Origin: Hyphomicrobiales bacterium
GTDB taxonomy: Bacteria; Pseudomonadota; Alphaproteobacteria; Rhizobiales; Beijerinckiaceae
Length of the DNA stretch: 16,364 bases
Reading direction: 5' to 3'
Assembly: GCA_015655535.1 (NCBI GenBank)
Contig: JAATEW010000066.1
Coordinates: 1 to 16,364 of the forward strand
The notes under the pieces were generated by a model. It was not told where the DNA came from. It worked only from the letters and a program-made list of their open reading frames with translations, and ran no database searches. Below are positions 1 to 7,826 of the stretch, in pieces. How positions within the stretch are numbered: position 1 is the first letter of the stretch; each line of letters opens with the position of its first letter. Both the position numbers and the translations under genes were made by a program.

Positions 1-1409
1 GCGCTTCCGACTTCTTCAGGAAGGCGATCGAACCGCATATCGTGTAAATGATGGTCGAGCAGCGCGTTGCCCGGCCCTCTTGATGCCTCGGGTTGCAGCG
101 TTTCGGCCAGTCCGCGAAAGGCGTCCTCGCTGGCTTTGTCCGTGGCCGATTGCATCATGGCTTCATAGATCTTCGGGACGAGCGAAACGGCTTGATCGAG
201 ATCGGCGTCATGGCCCGGCTGATACCCGCCCATGAGCCTCAGATCGCGCGTATCTTCGAAACGGGCGATCAGGGCTCGGAGCTTCAGGACCAGATTTTGC
301 TGTTCCTTCGACCAGGCATGATTGGCAAGCCGCGAGATCGAAGACATCACATTGACGGCCGGGAAGCGGCCTTGATCGGCGATGGTCCGGTCGAGCACGA
401 TGTGACCGTCGAGCGTGCCCCTGATGCAATCGGCCACCGGATCGTTGTGATCGTCGCCATCGACGAGCACAGAGAAAATGCCGGTAATGGCGCCATTGCC
501 TTCTTTCCCGGGCCCGGCTCGCTCAAGAAGCTTCGGCAGGTCGCTGAAGACCGACGGCGTATAGCCGCGCGCCACCGGGGGTTCGCCGGCGGCAAGCGCG
601 ACGTCGCGCGCCGCATGCGCGAAGCGCGTCACCGAATCGACGATCAAAAGCACCGAATCGCCGCGGTCGCGAAAGAATTCGGCTATGGTCATCGCCGTCT
701 TTGGCGCGAGCCTCCGCATCATCGGACTTTCGTCGCCGGTCGAAACCACGGTGACTGCGACCTTGCGATTGTCCGCCAGCGCATCGTCGAGAAATTCGCG
801 GACCTCGCGCCCGCGTTCGCCGACAAGCGCGATCACCACAGTGTCGAAACCTTTTGAGCCCGCGAGCATCGCGAGTAGAGTTGATTTGCCGACGCCGGAG
901 CCCGCGAAAATGCCGATACGCTGACCGGCGCAGATGGGAGTAAACAGGTCGATGACGCGCACGCCGCTCCGCAACGGGCGCTTGACGCGCGTGCGCTCCA
1001 TGGCGGCGGGCGGCGCGGCTTCGACCGAAACCATATGTTCGCCGCGCGGCATGGGGCCGATGCCGTCCATCGGGCGCCCGAGTGCATCGATCACGCGGCC
1101 TTTCCAATTGGGATGCGGCGCAAGGCGCAGGGGACCGACGCGATAGGCGAACTCGCCGAGCCCGGTTTCGACATTCGGTTCGAAGGTTTTGACCGTCGTG
1201 CCAAGATCGTCGAGACGGACGACCTCGCCATATTGGAGACGTTCGCTATTGCCGAAGCTGACGCATTCGCCGAGCTTGAGAAATCGCGACAGGCCGGAGA
1301 CGCGATAATGCGTCGGAGTCACTTCCGTTACAATGCCGCCAACGCGCACCTTCGGCAATTCCTCGCAGGCGAGATTGACGATGTGCTCCAGCTGGCCGAG
1401 GGCATTCAT
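1..1409 (-). CDS. fliI: Flagellum-specific ATPase FliI (3' end outside window)
   Basis: FliI is the cytoplasmic ATPase of the flagellar type III export apparatus; it releases and delivers export substrates with FliH and FliJ. The reading frame stays open from an ATG at 1409 to the left edge (469 full codons), so only the extreme C-terminus is missing. An in-frame TGA lies just upstream of this ATG, and AGGA sits about 10 bases before it. The Walker A motif GSGVGKS is at about residues 170-176, followed by GERGREVREF and a Walker B-like LLIVDSVTRFA, all typical of the F1-beta/FliI family. Further family motifs include GEPPVARGYTPSVF and the GSITGIFSVLVDGDD-type segment. It is the third gene of the minus-strand unit, 43 bases after flgF. 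The match to the family is clear; only the C-terminal end is unknown. Confidence 0.95.
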   Translation of the reverse strand, partial: MNALGQLEHIVNLACEELPKVRVGGIVTEVTPTHYRVSGLSRFLKLGECVSFGNSERLQYGEVVRLDDLGTTVKTFEPNVETGLGEFAYRVGPLRLAPHPNWKGRVIDALGRPMDGIGPMPRGEHMVSVEAAPPAAMERTRVKRPLRSGVRVIDLFTPICAGQRIGIFAGSGVGKSTLLAMLAGSKGFDTVVIALVGERGREVREFLDDALADNRKVAVTVVSTGDESPMMRRLAPKTAMTIAEFFRDRGDSVLLIVDSVTRFAHAARDVALAAGEPPVARGYTPSVFSDLPKLLERAGPGKEGNGAITGIFSVLVDGDDHNDPVADCIRGTLDGHIVLDRTIADQGRFPAVNVMSSISRLANHAWSKEQQNLVLKLRALIARFEDTRDLRLMGGYQPGHDADLDQAVSLVPKIYEAMMQSATDKASEDAFRGLAETLQPEASRGPGNALLDHHLHDMRFDRLPEEVGS

Positions 1410-1452
1410 CGGTTGGAGTCCTGGCTGCGGTCAGATGGCAGGCGCGGCGCGA

Positions 1453-2178
1453 TCAAGAATTGCTGCCGAGCGTCTTGATGGCGTCTTTATGAGAGGCTTC
1501 GGTAGCCGACATCGCCGACGAGACATTCTCGAAGTCCCGCGTGATCATCATCATCTTGGCGGTTTCCAAGACTGGATTGATATTGGCGTTTTCGACAAAT
1601 CCTTGCGCGACGCCGGTCGAATTGAAATCGAGCACGGGCGTACCGGGCTTGTCCGATACGACGCCCGAATTGTCATGGCGTGTGAGCTTGGCTGTCGGGT
1701 CGAGAGTGAAGAGGCCGAGCGCGCCGATCTGCCGGCCCGACTGGGTGATCATGCCGTCTTGAGAAATTGACGGCGTTCCGCCATTGGCGTCAAGAAGCAT
1801 AGGGCTGTTGCCGGCATCGAGAACCGGATAACCGTCGAGCGTCTGCAGGGCGCCGTCCTGTTGCATGCGCATCCGGCCGTCGCGCGTGTAGATGGTTCCT
1901 GTGGGCGTCTGAACTGCGAGCCAGGCGTCGCCCTGTATGGAGACATCGAGCGGGTTTCCGGTATGAACCATGCCGCCACTATTGCGCATGATATGCGGCG
2001 TTCCGGTCGAAGCATAGGCGACCGGCGTGTCGCCTTTCTTGGAAAGGAATGTCTCGAAAGTGACGGATCCGGCGCGATATCCGACCGTGTTCATATTGGC
2101 GAGATTATTGGCGACGGTCGTCAGCCGCTGTTCCAGCGCGACTTGGGCGGACAAGGTGACATAATAATTGGATTGCAC
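1453..2178 (-). CDS. flgF: Flagellar basal-body rod protein FlgF
   Basis: FlgF is a proximal rod protein of the basal body, exported to the periplasm through the flagellar export gate. The 241-residue product starts with a hydrophobic, heptad-like N-terminus containing NNLANMNTVGYR, the signature of the FlgB/C/F/G rod family. It ends with an amphipathic segment like that of FlgF/FlgG (TAKMMMITRDFENVSSAM). The start is GTG at 2178. It is supported by a strong GGAGGG Shine-Dalgarno sequence (2188-2193) that lies inside the last codons of the upstream DUF1217 gene, only three bases away, which suggests translational coupling. FlgG in this window is a separate gene at 9827-10618. The position next to fliI and apart from the other rod genes is the rhizobial arrangement. 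Confidence 0.93.
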   Translation of the reverse strand: MQSNYYVTLSAQVALEQRLTTVANNLANMNTVGYRAGSVTFETFLSKKGDTPVAYASTGTPHIMRNSGGMVHTGNPLDVSIQGDAWLAVQTPTGTIYTRDGRMRMQQDGALQTLDGYPVLDAGNSPMLLDANGGTPSISQDGMITQSGRQIGALGLFTLDPTAKLTRHDNSGVVSDKPGTPVLDFNSTGVAQGFVENANINPVLETAKMMMITRDFENVSSAMSATEASHKDAIKTLGSNS

Positions 2179-2181
2179 CTG

Positions 2182-2973
2182 CTACGACCCTCCGAGTTTC
2201 AAATTTGCAAGGCTGAGCAGCAGACTGTTGCTGATCCCTGGCGTCGACGACGAAGTGACCATCAGCGCATTCATGGGCGTCGGCGTGGACGTATTCGTCT
2301 GGTCGTAATTGGCTGTGAAACGCTCGATGAAGCTCTGTAACTTGGCTGGATTCTGGAAGTCGGAGACATTGACCAGTTTGGCGAGCTGGCTTGCTTCCGT
2401 GTCGATATTTTCTTGGCCCATATCCGGCGAAAGGCCGAGCGCGGTTTGAACCACGGTCAGAAGTTGAGAGTCGGCGAGAATACCATAGGTGCTCGTGACA
2501 GTTGGTGCCATGCGCTGAAAGTAAAGAGCAAGCTGCGTGCCCGGACTCGTTTGACCGACATTATTTTCCAACGTCTGCTCGACATAGTTATTGACGGTCG
2601 TCTGAACCGTCGTCGAACTCGACGTTGTCGCCGTTCCGTTCGCGGCAAAATTGAAAGCTGTCGCCAGCGCCACGTAGCGCGGATCGTTCAATGTATTGGC
2701 GAGCGCCGTGCTGCTTGAGACACCGCCTTCCAGCACTTTGGTGATCAGGCCTTTGGCATAGGTCATGTCGCTGAGGCCGAAAGCCGTCATGACGTAATTA
2801 TAGAGCTTGCTGTTGTTCAAAAGATCGGAAACGGTTTTCACGCTGCCGATATTGGCCTCGAAATATTGCGTGGCGGATGCGACCTGGGGTTCCGCGGCCG
2901 TTGTCGCCTGCGATTTCGTGAGGTTCTTGGCGACGGAGAGATAATAGGCGGTGGTGCTGAGCATGTGTGCCAT
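2182..2973 (-). CDS. DUF1217 family flagellar-cluster protein
   Basis: This 263-residue protein resembles the DUF1217 proteins encoded beside flgF and fliI in rhizobial flagellar clusters; no molecular function is established that I can name. The visible pattern begins with a short MLSTTAYYLSVAKNLTKS segment, then a segment with FEANIGSVKTVSDLL, a tyrosine- and leucine-rich part (LYNYVMTAFGLSDM) and a DPRYVALATAFNF block. A Ser/Thr-rich linker lies near residues 110-125. There is no signal peptide or membrane helix. The N-terminal helix recalls axial flagellar proteins, so export is possible but unproven. It is the first gene of the minus-strand unit and its stop codon almost touches flgF. 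The ATG at 2964 is an alternative start, with GGGATGG just upstream, and would fit the usual MLST beginning better than the ATG at 2973. Confidence 0.8.
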   Translation of the reverse strand: MAHMLSTTAYYLSVAKNLTKSQATTAAEPQVASATQYFEANIGSVKTVSDLLNNSKLYNYVMTAFGLSDMTYAKGLITKVLEGGVSSSTALANTLNDPRYVALATAFNFAANGTATTSSSTTVQTTVNNYVEQTLENNVGQTSPGTQLALYFQRMAPTVTSTYGILADSQLLTVVQTALGLSPDMGQENIDTEASQLAKLVNVSDFQNPAKLQSFIERFTANYDQTNTSTPTPMNALMVTSSSTPGISNSLLLSLANLKLGGS

Positions 2974-3004
2974 CCCGTTCGGACGGCCTGATCCTTCAGG
3001 TATG

Positions 3005-3019
3005 AGCTTGCCCGAAGCT
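3005..3019 (-). promoter_or_regulatory. Candidate regulator site facing the DUF1217-flgF-fliI unit
   Basis: The site reads AGCTT-GCCCG-AAGCT, a perfect 5-base dyad with a 5-base spacer. On the minus strand it gives AGCTTCGGGCAAGC, identical to the site upstream of motA. It ends 31 bases before the DUF1217 start codon. No regulator can be named from the sequence. Confidence 0.5.
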
Positions 3020-3133
3020 GGTGCCGGCCTACGTGTGTGGCAGAGATGAGACGCGGCCGGCTATTCCACGCGCCAACAATCAACCCGCGCCTTGGCTCGA
3101 AGGAATCCTGCCAAAACAGGTGCTTGCTTAATC

Positions 3134-3151
3134 AGCTTCGGGCAAGCCTTC
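3134..3151 (+). promoter_or_regulatory. Candidate regulator site upstream of motA
   Basis: The sequence AGCTTCGGGCAAGCCTTC lies 99 bases before the motA start. Its first 14 bases are the exact inverse of the site at 3006-3019, and it matches 15 of 18 bases of a site upstream of flgB at 8395-8412. Having the same word before three flagellar transcription units suggests a shared activator or repressor. This is inference from repetition only. Confidence 0.5.
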
Positions 3152-3239
3152 GCCATTAGCCCATTAAGGGTATCTACGTATGCGACGTCTTGAGAGCGGG
3201 CTCCTCGTCCTGCCTCGTGCCGTTAGAACCGATTTGCGC

Positions 3240-3244
3240 AGGAG
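3240..3244 (+). promoter_or_regulatory. Shine-Dalgarno sequence that fixes the motA TTG start
   Basis: AGGAG is placed six bases before TTG 3251. It supports the non-ATG start, which also agrees with residue numbering of the conserved MotA prolines and charged residues. Confidence 0.8.
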
Positions 3245-3250
3245 CTGGCC

Positions 3251-4126
3251 TTGGGTTTCATCATAGGCACGATTATCGCGCTTGGCTGCATCATGGGCGG
3301 TTTCGCCGGGATGGGCGGGCATATGGCCGTGATCTGGCAGCCCATGGAGTTCATCATTATCGGCGGATCGGCGCTGGGCACATTCATCGTCGCGAACCCG
3401 ATGATGACGATCAAGGATACTGGGCGCGCCATCATAGAAGGCGTCAAGGGCGCGGGGCCAATCGAGCGCGATTATCTCGACGTTCTCGGCGTGCTCTATT
3501 CCCTGATGCGCGAATTGCGCGGCAAGGGGCGCAACGAGGTTGAAGAGCATGTCGACAACCCGGAAGAATCGTCGATCTTCAAAAGCTTCCCGCGCGTGCT
3601 CCTCGACAAGGAGCTCACCCATTTCATCTGCGACTATTGCCGGCTGATCATCATCGGCAATGCCCGTACGCATGAGATCGAGGCCTTGATGGACGAAGAG
3701 ATTCAAACCGTCACGCGCGACAAGCTTAAACCCTATCATGGCCTGTTGAATGTCAGCGACTCCTTGCCGGCGCTTGGCATCGTGGCCGCGGTGCTCGGCG
3801 TCATCCATGCCATGGGCGCCCTTGATCAGTCGCCTGAGCTTCTCGGCCATCTGATAGGCGCGGCTCTCGTTGGCACGTTCGCTGGCATTTTCTTGTCCTA
3901 CGGCGTTGTCGGGCCGCTGGCCAGCAAGATTAAGGTTCTGCGGGAAAGGCGTTGCCGCCTCTACATCATCGTCAAACAGACTTTGCTGGCCTTTATGAAC
4001 GGGGCCATGCCGCAGATCGCGCTGGAACATGGGCGCAAGACCATTTCGGCGCATGACCGTCCGTCGATCGATACGGTCGAAAACGAAACCGTATCCGGCG
4101 GTTCGCAATCCGCCCAGGCGGCGTAA
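3251..4126 (+). CDS. motA: Flagellar motor stator protein MotA
   Basis: MotA forms the membrane ring of the stator and couples ion flow through MotB to torque on FliG. The start is TTG at 3251, not ATG. AGGAG lies six bases upstream, and this start gives residue numbers that match E. coli MotA exactly: Pro173 (in DSLPALG), Pro222 (in YGVVGPLA), Arg90 and Glu98, the residues known to matter for torque and conformational change. The first membrane segment begins at GFIIGTIIALGCIMGGF. A second (IIIGGSALGTFIVANP), the cytoplasmic domain, and helices three and four (about residues 171-225) follow. The 291-residue length is normal. It heads the operon and is separated from fliM by five bases. MotB is not encoded in the window. 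Confidence 0.97.
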   Translation: MGFIIGTIIALGCIMGGFAGMGGHMAVIWQPMEFIIIGGSALGTFIVANPMMTIKDTGRAIIEGVKGAGPIERDYLDVLGVLYSLMRELRGKGRNEVEEHVDNPEESSIFKSFPRVLLDKELTHFICDYCRLIIIGNARTHEIEALMDEEIQTVTRDKLKPYHGLLNVSDSLPALGIVAAVLGVIHAMGALDQSPELLGHLIGAALVGTFAGIFLSYGVVGPLASKIKVLRERRCRLYIIVKQTLLAFMNGAMPQIALEHGRKTISAHDRPSIDTVENETVSGGSQSAQAA

Positions 4127-4131
4127 CCGGC

Positions 4132-5072
4132 ATGTCTGAGCTGCGCCGTCAGACCAGCGTCATGAAAGATGGTCCCGAACGCTTGCTCGATGCAGGCGGC
4201 ATTTCCGTCGAGCGCATGCCGCTCCTGCATGCGATCTTCGACCGGATGCTGACGCAATGTTCGGAAAGCCTGCGCGCTTTGTGCTCGACGCCGGCTATCT
4301 TTACCGTCGCGTCGACGCAAACCGAGCGGATGGGGGATATTCTCGCGAATTTTGAAGGCCGTGTGGTTGTCGGGATCTTCCAGGCGCCGGCCTGGGACGC
4401 GCGGATCATTCTCGGTTTCGATCATAATTTCCTTTTTTCATGGCCGAGGCCCTTTTTGGAGGCGACGGCAGCGAGCCGGCGCTTCAAGAGGATCGGCCTC
4501 CTTCGAACATCGAGATGCGTGTCGGGCAGGCGATTTTCGATCGCGTCGCCAAATCCATGCAAGCATCGTTTTCAGCCGTCATCGAAACCACTTTGAAATT
4601 CGAGACTCTCGAAACGAGAATGGACTTCGCAGTGATCGTGCCGCGCGGCACATTTGCGATCATCACGACGGTCAATCTGCAGATCCTGGACCGCGTCGGC
4701 GAAATGTATGTGGTGCTGCCGCAGCCGGCGCTCAACGCGATTCGTCAGGGTCTTGCCCATGACGCAACGAAGGACGCCGTGACGCGCGACCCGCGTTGGG
4801 TCCGCCAAATGCAAAATGAGATCACGCGGTCCGAAGTGAAGGTCGAAGGCATGATCGAAGAGCGTCAATTCACGCTGGGCGACATCGCCAATCTGAAGGT
4901 CGGACAGATCCTGCAGTTGCAGGCGACCGCGAAGAGCCGCGTGAAGCTCCAATGCAATTCCCAGGCGTTGTTTTGGTGTCAACTCGGGCAAGCTGATGGG
5001 AATTATACGCTGCGCATCGATGATGTCGTGGATAAAGAGCAGGAATTTATGGACGATATCTTGCCGCATTAG
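4132..5072 (+). CDS. fliM: Flagellar motor switch protein FliM, reading frame broken by one base
   Basis: FliM is the middle layer of the switch complex, joining FliG to FliN in the C-ring and, in many species, binding CheY-phosphate. Two overlapping frames together make one FliM of about 313 residues, a normal length. The first runs from ATG 4132 through RMPLLHAIFDRM and RIILGFDHNFLF. The second carries AEALFGGDG, then the central domain and a C-terminal SpoA (FliN-like) domain to 5072. The break is at a T6 run (4433-4438). One extra T would give HNFLFFMAEALFGGDG, which fits the family. A sequencing or assembly error is the simplest cause; a real mutation or slippage cannot be excluded. The N-terminus has no recognisable EIDALL-type CheY-binding motif. 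The gene follows motA by five bases. Confidence 0.88.
4433..4439 (+). other. Frame break site in fliM (T6 run followed by C)
   Basis: The upstream frame reads CTT TTT TCA TGG; the downstream frame needs TTC ATG GCC. Moving from one to the other requires a one-base backward shift, or one T missing from the homopolymer. A Phe-tRNA on TTT could re-pair one base back, but the site is not a canonical X XXY YYZ slippery heptamer in the zero frame. Confidence 0.75.
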
Positions 5073-5163
5073 ATAGTGATGGCTCGCGCGCAAGAGGTCA
5101 CTCACGGGATTAAACGACGGTTGCGCATTATCTGCTGCATTGCTTGACGGAGTGACGAATCTT

Positions 5164-5505
5164 ATGGACGAAGATGAAGATCTAATCGCGGAAAAAGTCG
5201 GAACCCAAAACGCGCGTCCCAAACCCCGGGACCCGTCCGAGGCGAATTTCGATACGATTCTTAAAATTCCCGTCCTCGTTCAAGTCGTGCTGGGCGCGGC
5301 GAGCATGCCCGTTTCGAACCTGTTGAAACTTGGGCGCGGCGCCGTCATTCCGCTCGATCACCGGGTTGGTGAACCTGTCGATGTGGTGGTGAACGGACGA
5401 GTCGTCGCGCGCGGCGAAGTCGTGGTGGTCGAAGAAGACAGTTCGCGATTCGGCGTCACGTTAACGGAGATCGTTGGCTCCGGCGGAGCCGATTCCGGTA
5501 GCTGA
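5164..5505 (+). CDS. fliN: Flagellar motor switch protein FliN
   Basis: FliN forms the lower part of the C-ring with the FliM C-terminal domain and helps dock the export ATPase complex. The product is a short acidic leader followed by one SpoA domain: ILKIPVLVQVVLGAASMPVSNLLKLGRGAVIPLD, then VDVVVNGRVVARGEVVVVEED and the closing FGVTLTEIV. From ATG 5164 the protein has 113 residues. GGAG at 5149-5152 lies 11 bases upstream. An in-frame TTG at 5140 would add eight residues but has no better ribosome site. It lies between fliM and fliG, in the usual rhizobial order. A 91-base gap separates it from fliM. Confidence 0.93.
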   Translation: MDEDEDLIAEKVGTQNARPKPRDPSEANFDTILKIPVLVQVVLGAASMPVSNLLKLGRGAVIPLDHRVGEPVDVVVNGRVVARGEVVVVEEDSSRFGVTLTEIVGSGGADSGS

Positions 5506-5587
5506 TATCGAATGGTAAAAGATCCTCCGGCACGTTTTGGCCGGATGCGTTCATGCAATGCTCGAAGCGCTGATTGTCCGAGACGAA

Positions 5588-6595
5588 ATGAAACAAGCAA
5601 ACAAAATTTTGCGAGGACCAGACAAAGTCGCGGCTCTCCTGCTGGCGATGGGAAAGCCGCTTGCCGGGCGGCTTCTCAAGCATTTCGATCCTGAGGAACT
5701 AAAGCTCATTACGCGTTCGGTCGCCAATCTCGGGGCGATCCGGATGCATTCGCTCGAAGGCGTCATCGAGGAGTTCGCCGGGCAATTTCTGAACGGTGTC
5801 GATCTCTTGGGTTCGGCGTCCGAAGTCGAGCAATTGCTAACCGGCGTTTTGTCCCCGTCCCAGATCGCGGAACTCATGGCCGAGGTCAGCGATGGTTCGA
5901 CGCAGCCCATGTGGGAACGCCTGTCGACAGTCCCGGACAATGCCTTCGCGAATTATCTGCTCAAGGAACATCCGCAGACCGCTGCTTTGATCTTGTCCAA
6001 AGTGAGCCCGACATGCGCCGCGAGAGCAATGGCTTTGTTCCCGCGTGACCGGCGCAACGCGCTGATGCGGCGGATGCTTAGCATGTCCTCGGTCACCGAG
6101 CCGGCGATGCGTGTTTTGGAGGCCACCTTACGCGAGGATCTTCTGTTGAAGGCCTCGCGGAACAATGGCGACGATCAAAACGCCCGCATGGCTGATATCA
6201 TCAACAAGATGGAGCGCGAGCAGATGGAGGACGTGCTTCAAAGCCTCGCCGAGACGCGTCCGAAGACGGCGGAGACCTTGCGTGGCTTGCTCTTCACATT
6301 CGACGACGTGATCAAGCTTCAGCCCCGGGCGCGCATGTTGCTTTTCGATGCAATCCCGACGGAACGCGTCGTTCTTGCGCTCAAGGTAAGCGATATCGGT
6401 TTGCGTGACGCCATTCTCTCGTCTCTCGCGTCCCGCGCGCGCCGCATGGTCGAACAAGAGCTTTCAAACGGCGAGCCCGCCTCGCACCGCGATGTCCTCA
6501 AGGCACGCCGCATGATCGCGGATACGGCGCTGTCCATGGCCGAGCGCGGCGAAATCGAATTGAATTCCACAGGCGAAGACGAAGAAGTTTATTGA
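5588..6595 (+). CDS. fliG: Flagellar motor switch protein FliG
   Basis: FliG is the rotor protein that contacts MotA and sits on the FliF MS-ring. The product has the three-domain layout of the family: an N-terminal domain beginning KVAALLLAMGKPLAGRLLKHF, a middle domain with EHPQTAALILS (EHPQ at residues 127-130, almost the E. coli position) and a C-terminal domain with IKLQPRARMLLFDAIPTERVVLALKV and SRARRMVEQEL, the charged torque helix. Starting at ATG 5588 gives 335 residues and the expected numbering. In-frame starts at 5558 (ATG) and 5537 (TTG) would lengthen it slightly, and the ribosome site is weak for all. A 138-base spacer with no recognisable signal precedes flhB. Confidence 0.95.
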   Translation: MKQANKILRGPDKVAALLLAMGKPLAGRLLKHFDPEELKLITRSVANLGAIRMHSLEGVIEEFAGQFLNGVDLLGSASEVEQLLTGVLSPSQIAELMAEVSDGSTQPMWERLSTVPDNAFANYLLKEHPQTAALILSKVSPTCAARAMALFPRDRRNALMRRMLSMSSVTEPAMRVLEATLREDLLLKASRNNGDDQNARMADIINKMEREQMEDVLQSLAETRPKTAETLRGLLFTFDDVIKLQPRARMLLFDAIPTERVVLALKVSDIGLRDAILSSLASRARRMVEQELSNGEPASHRDVLKARRMIADTALSMAERGEIELNSTGEDEEVY

Positions 6596-6733
6596 GCGGA
6601 ATCGTTGCGCGATATCGCGGCCCGACGATATGCGTGCCCGGCCGTATTGCGGGGCTCGATTTGAAATGCTTTCATCGTCGCAATCGGCCAATATGCGATG
6701 ATATGAACCGATCCGGCCAGGCGATATAGAGCT

Positions 6734-7816
6734 ATGGCTGATTCAGACGATAAAGACAGCAAAACAGAAGAACCGACAGAAAAGAAAATCCGCGACGAGG
6801 TCGAACGCGGTCAGGTTCCGGTTTCGCGCGAGCTTTCCATCTTTGCCTCTTTCGCCGCGCTTTTGCTGGTTGCCGCTTTTATTTTGAGAAGCGGCGCGAT
6901 CGCAATCGCCGCAGCGCTCCAGCCCTTTTTTGAGAATGCCAGTGGTCTGCGCCTCGAAGATGGTTTCGACGCGGTGGCTGTCTTGGGCCTGTTGGTCATG
7001 CCGCTTCTTCATTTCTCGCTCCCGATCTTTGCAATCATCTGTGTTTCGGGAGTCGTCGCTTCATTCGTGCAAAATCCGTTTCAAATTAATTTCCAACGCA
7101 TTCAACCGGACTTTTCGCGAATCTCTCCGGCTCAAGGCTGGAGCCGCATCTTTGGATCGCAGGGTCAGGTCGAGTTTTTGAAGAGCGTGCTCAAGTTTTT
7201 GGGCGTTGGCCTCGTGGTGTTCGCCTTGCTGCAGGCGCAACGCGACCATGTCGTCAACGCGATGTTTCTTGAGCCGGACGCGATCCCCGACATGATTTTG
7301 AGCTTCGCGCTGCGGCTTTTGGCGGCGATCGCAATTGCCACGGCTTTGCTGACCTGCGCGGATTGGTTTTGGACGCGTCATCATTGGCGTCAGCGCCTGC
7401 GCATGACCCGTCAAGAGGTAAAAGACGAGACGCGCCAGGCCGAGGGCGATCCGTTGGTGAAGTCGAGACTGCGCTCATTGGCGCTCGATCGTCACCGTAA
7501 GCGCATGATGGCTTCGGTGCCGCGCGCGACGCTGGTGGTCGCCAATCCGACCCACTACGCAATCGCCTTACGTTACGTACGTGAGGAAGGCGGTGCGCCC
7601 ATGGTTCTCGCCAAAGGCAAAGATATTATTGCGCTTAAGATACGTGAAATCGCGGAAGAGAACGGGATACCGGTCGTGGAAGATAAGGCTTTGGCAAGGT
7701 CCATGTACGATAGTGTCGAAGTGGACCATCCGATTCCCCCCGAATTCTACCGGGCGGTAGCCGAGCTAATCCATTTCCTATATGCTCACGATAAGCGGCG
7801 AGCGAAGGGAAAATGA
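6734..7816 (+). CDS. flhB: Flagellar export gate protein FlhB
   Basis: FlhB is the export-gate membrane protein that switches substrate specificity from rod/hook to filament proteins by cleaving itself. The 360-residue product opens with a charged tail (EEPTEKKIRDEVERGQVPVSREL), typical of the FlhB/YscU family. Four hydrophobic segments follow (about residues 35-60, 80-115, 145-165 and 185-210), then a soluble domain. The autocleavage motif NPTH is at residues 271-274 (E. coli: Asn269), followed by YAIALRY and VVEDKALARSMYDSVEVDHPIP. All expected parts are present. Its start has only a weak ribosome site (AGAG). It lies 138 bases after fliG and 10 bases before the next gene. Confidence 0.97.
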   Translation: MADSDDKDSKTEEPTEKKIRDEVERGQVPVSRELSIFASFAALLLVAAFILRSGAIAIAAALQPFFENASGLRLEDGFDAVAVLGLLVMPLLHFSLPIFAIICVSGVVASFVQNPFQINFQRIQPDFSRISPAQGWSRIFGSQGQVEFLKSVLKFLGVGLVVFALLQAQRDHVVNAMFLEPDAIPDMILSFALRLLAAIAIATALLTCADWFWTRHHWRQRLRMTRQEVKDETRQAEGDPLVKSRLRSLALDRHRKRMMASVPRATLVVANPTHYAIALRYVREEGGAPMVLAKGKDIIALKIREIAEENGIPVVEDKALARSMYDSVEVDHPIPPEFYRAVAELIHFLYAHDKRRAKGK

Positions 7817-7826
7817 GAGCCATTTC

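Larger units (their letters stand above)
2974..3250. promoter_or_regulatory. Divergent intergenic promoter region between the DUF1217 gene and motA
   Basis: These 277 bases separate two divergently transcribed flagellar units and must carry their promoters. The clearest content is a perfect 14-base inverted repeat, GCTTGCCCGAAGCT at 3006-3019 and AGCTTCGGGCAAGC at 3134-3147, one copy facing each gene. I cannot identify -35/-10 or sigma-54 (-24/-12) elements with confidence. Nothing else in the region looks coding, apart from a possible 28-codon upstream frame overlapping the motA start. Confidence 0.6.

Noticed and set aside
93..857. Plus-strand open frame of 254 residues over fliI
   Set aside because: It is the complement of the FliI catalytic domain; composition is typical of a shadow frame and fliI motifs on the other strand are decisive.
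3164..4108. Long minus-strand open frame (314 residues) antisense to motA
   Set aside because: It lies wholly opposite a certain motA gene, is Arg/His/Asp-rich in the way of GC-rich shadow frames, and has no recognisable domain.
4440..5072. The second part of fliM as an independent short gene with its own ATG
   Set aside because: There is no ribosome site before 4440, and the two frames join into a normal-length FliM with a family motif spanning the break.
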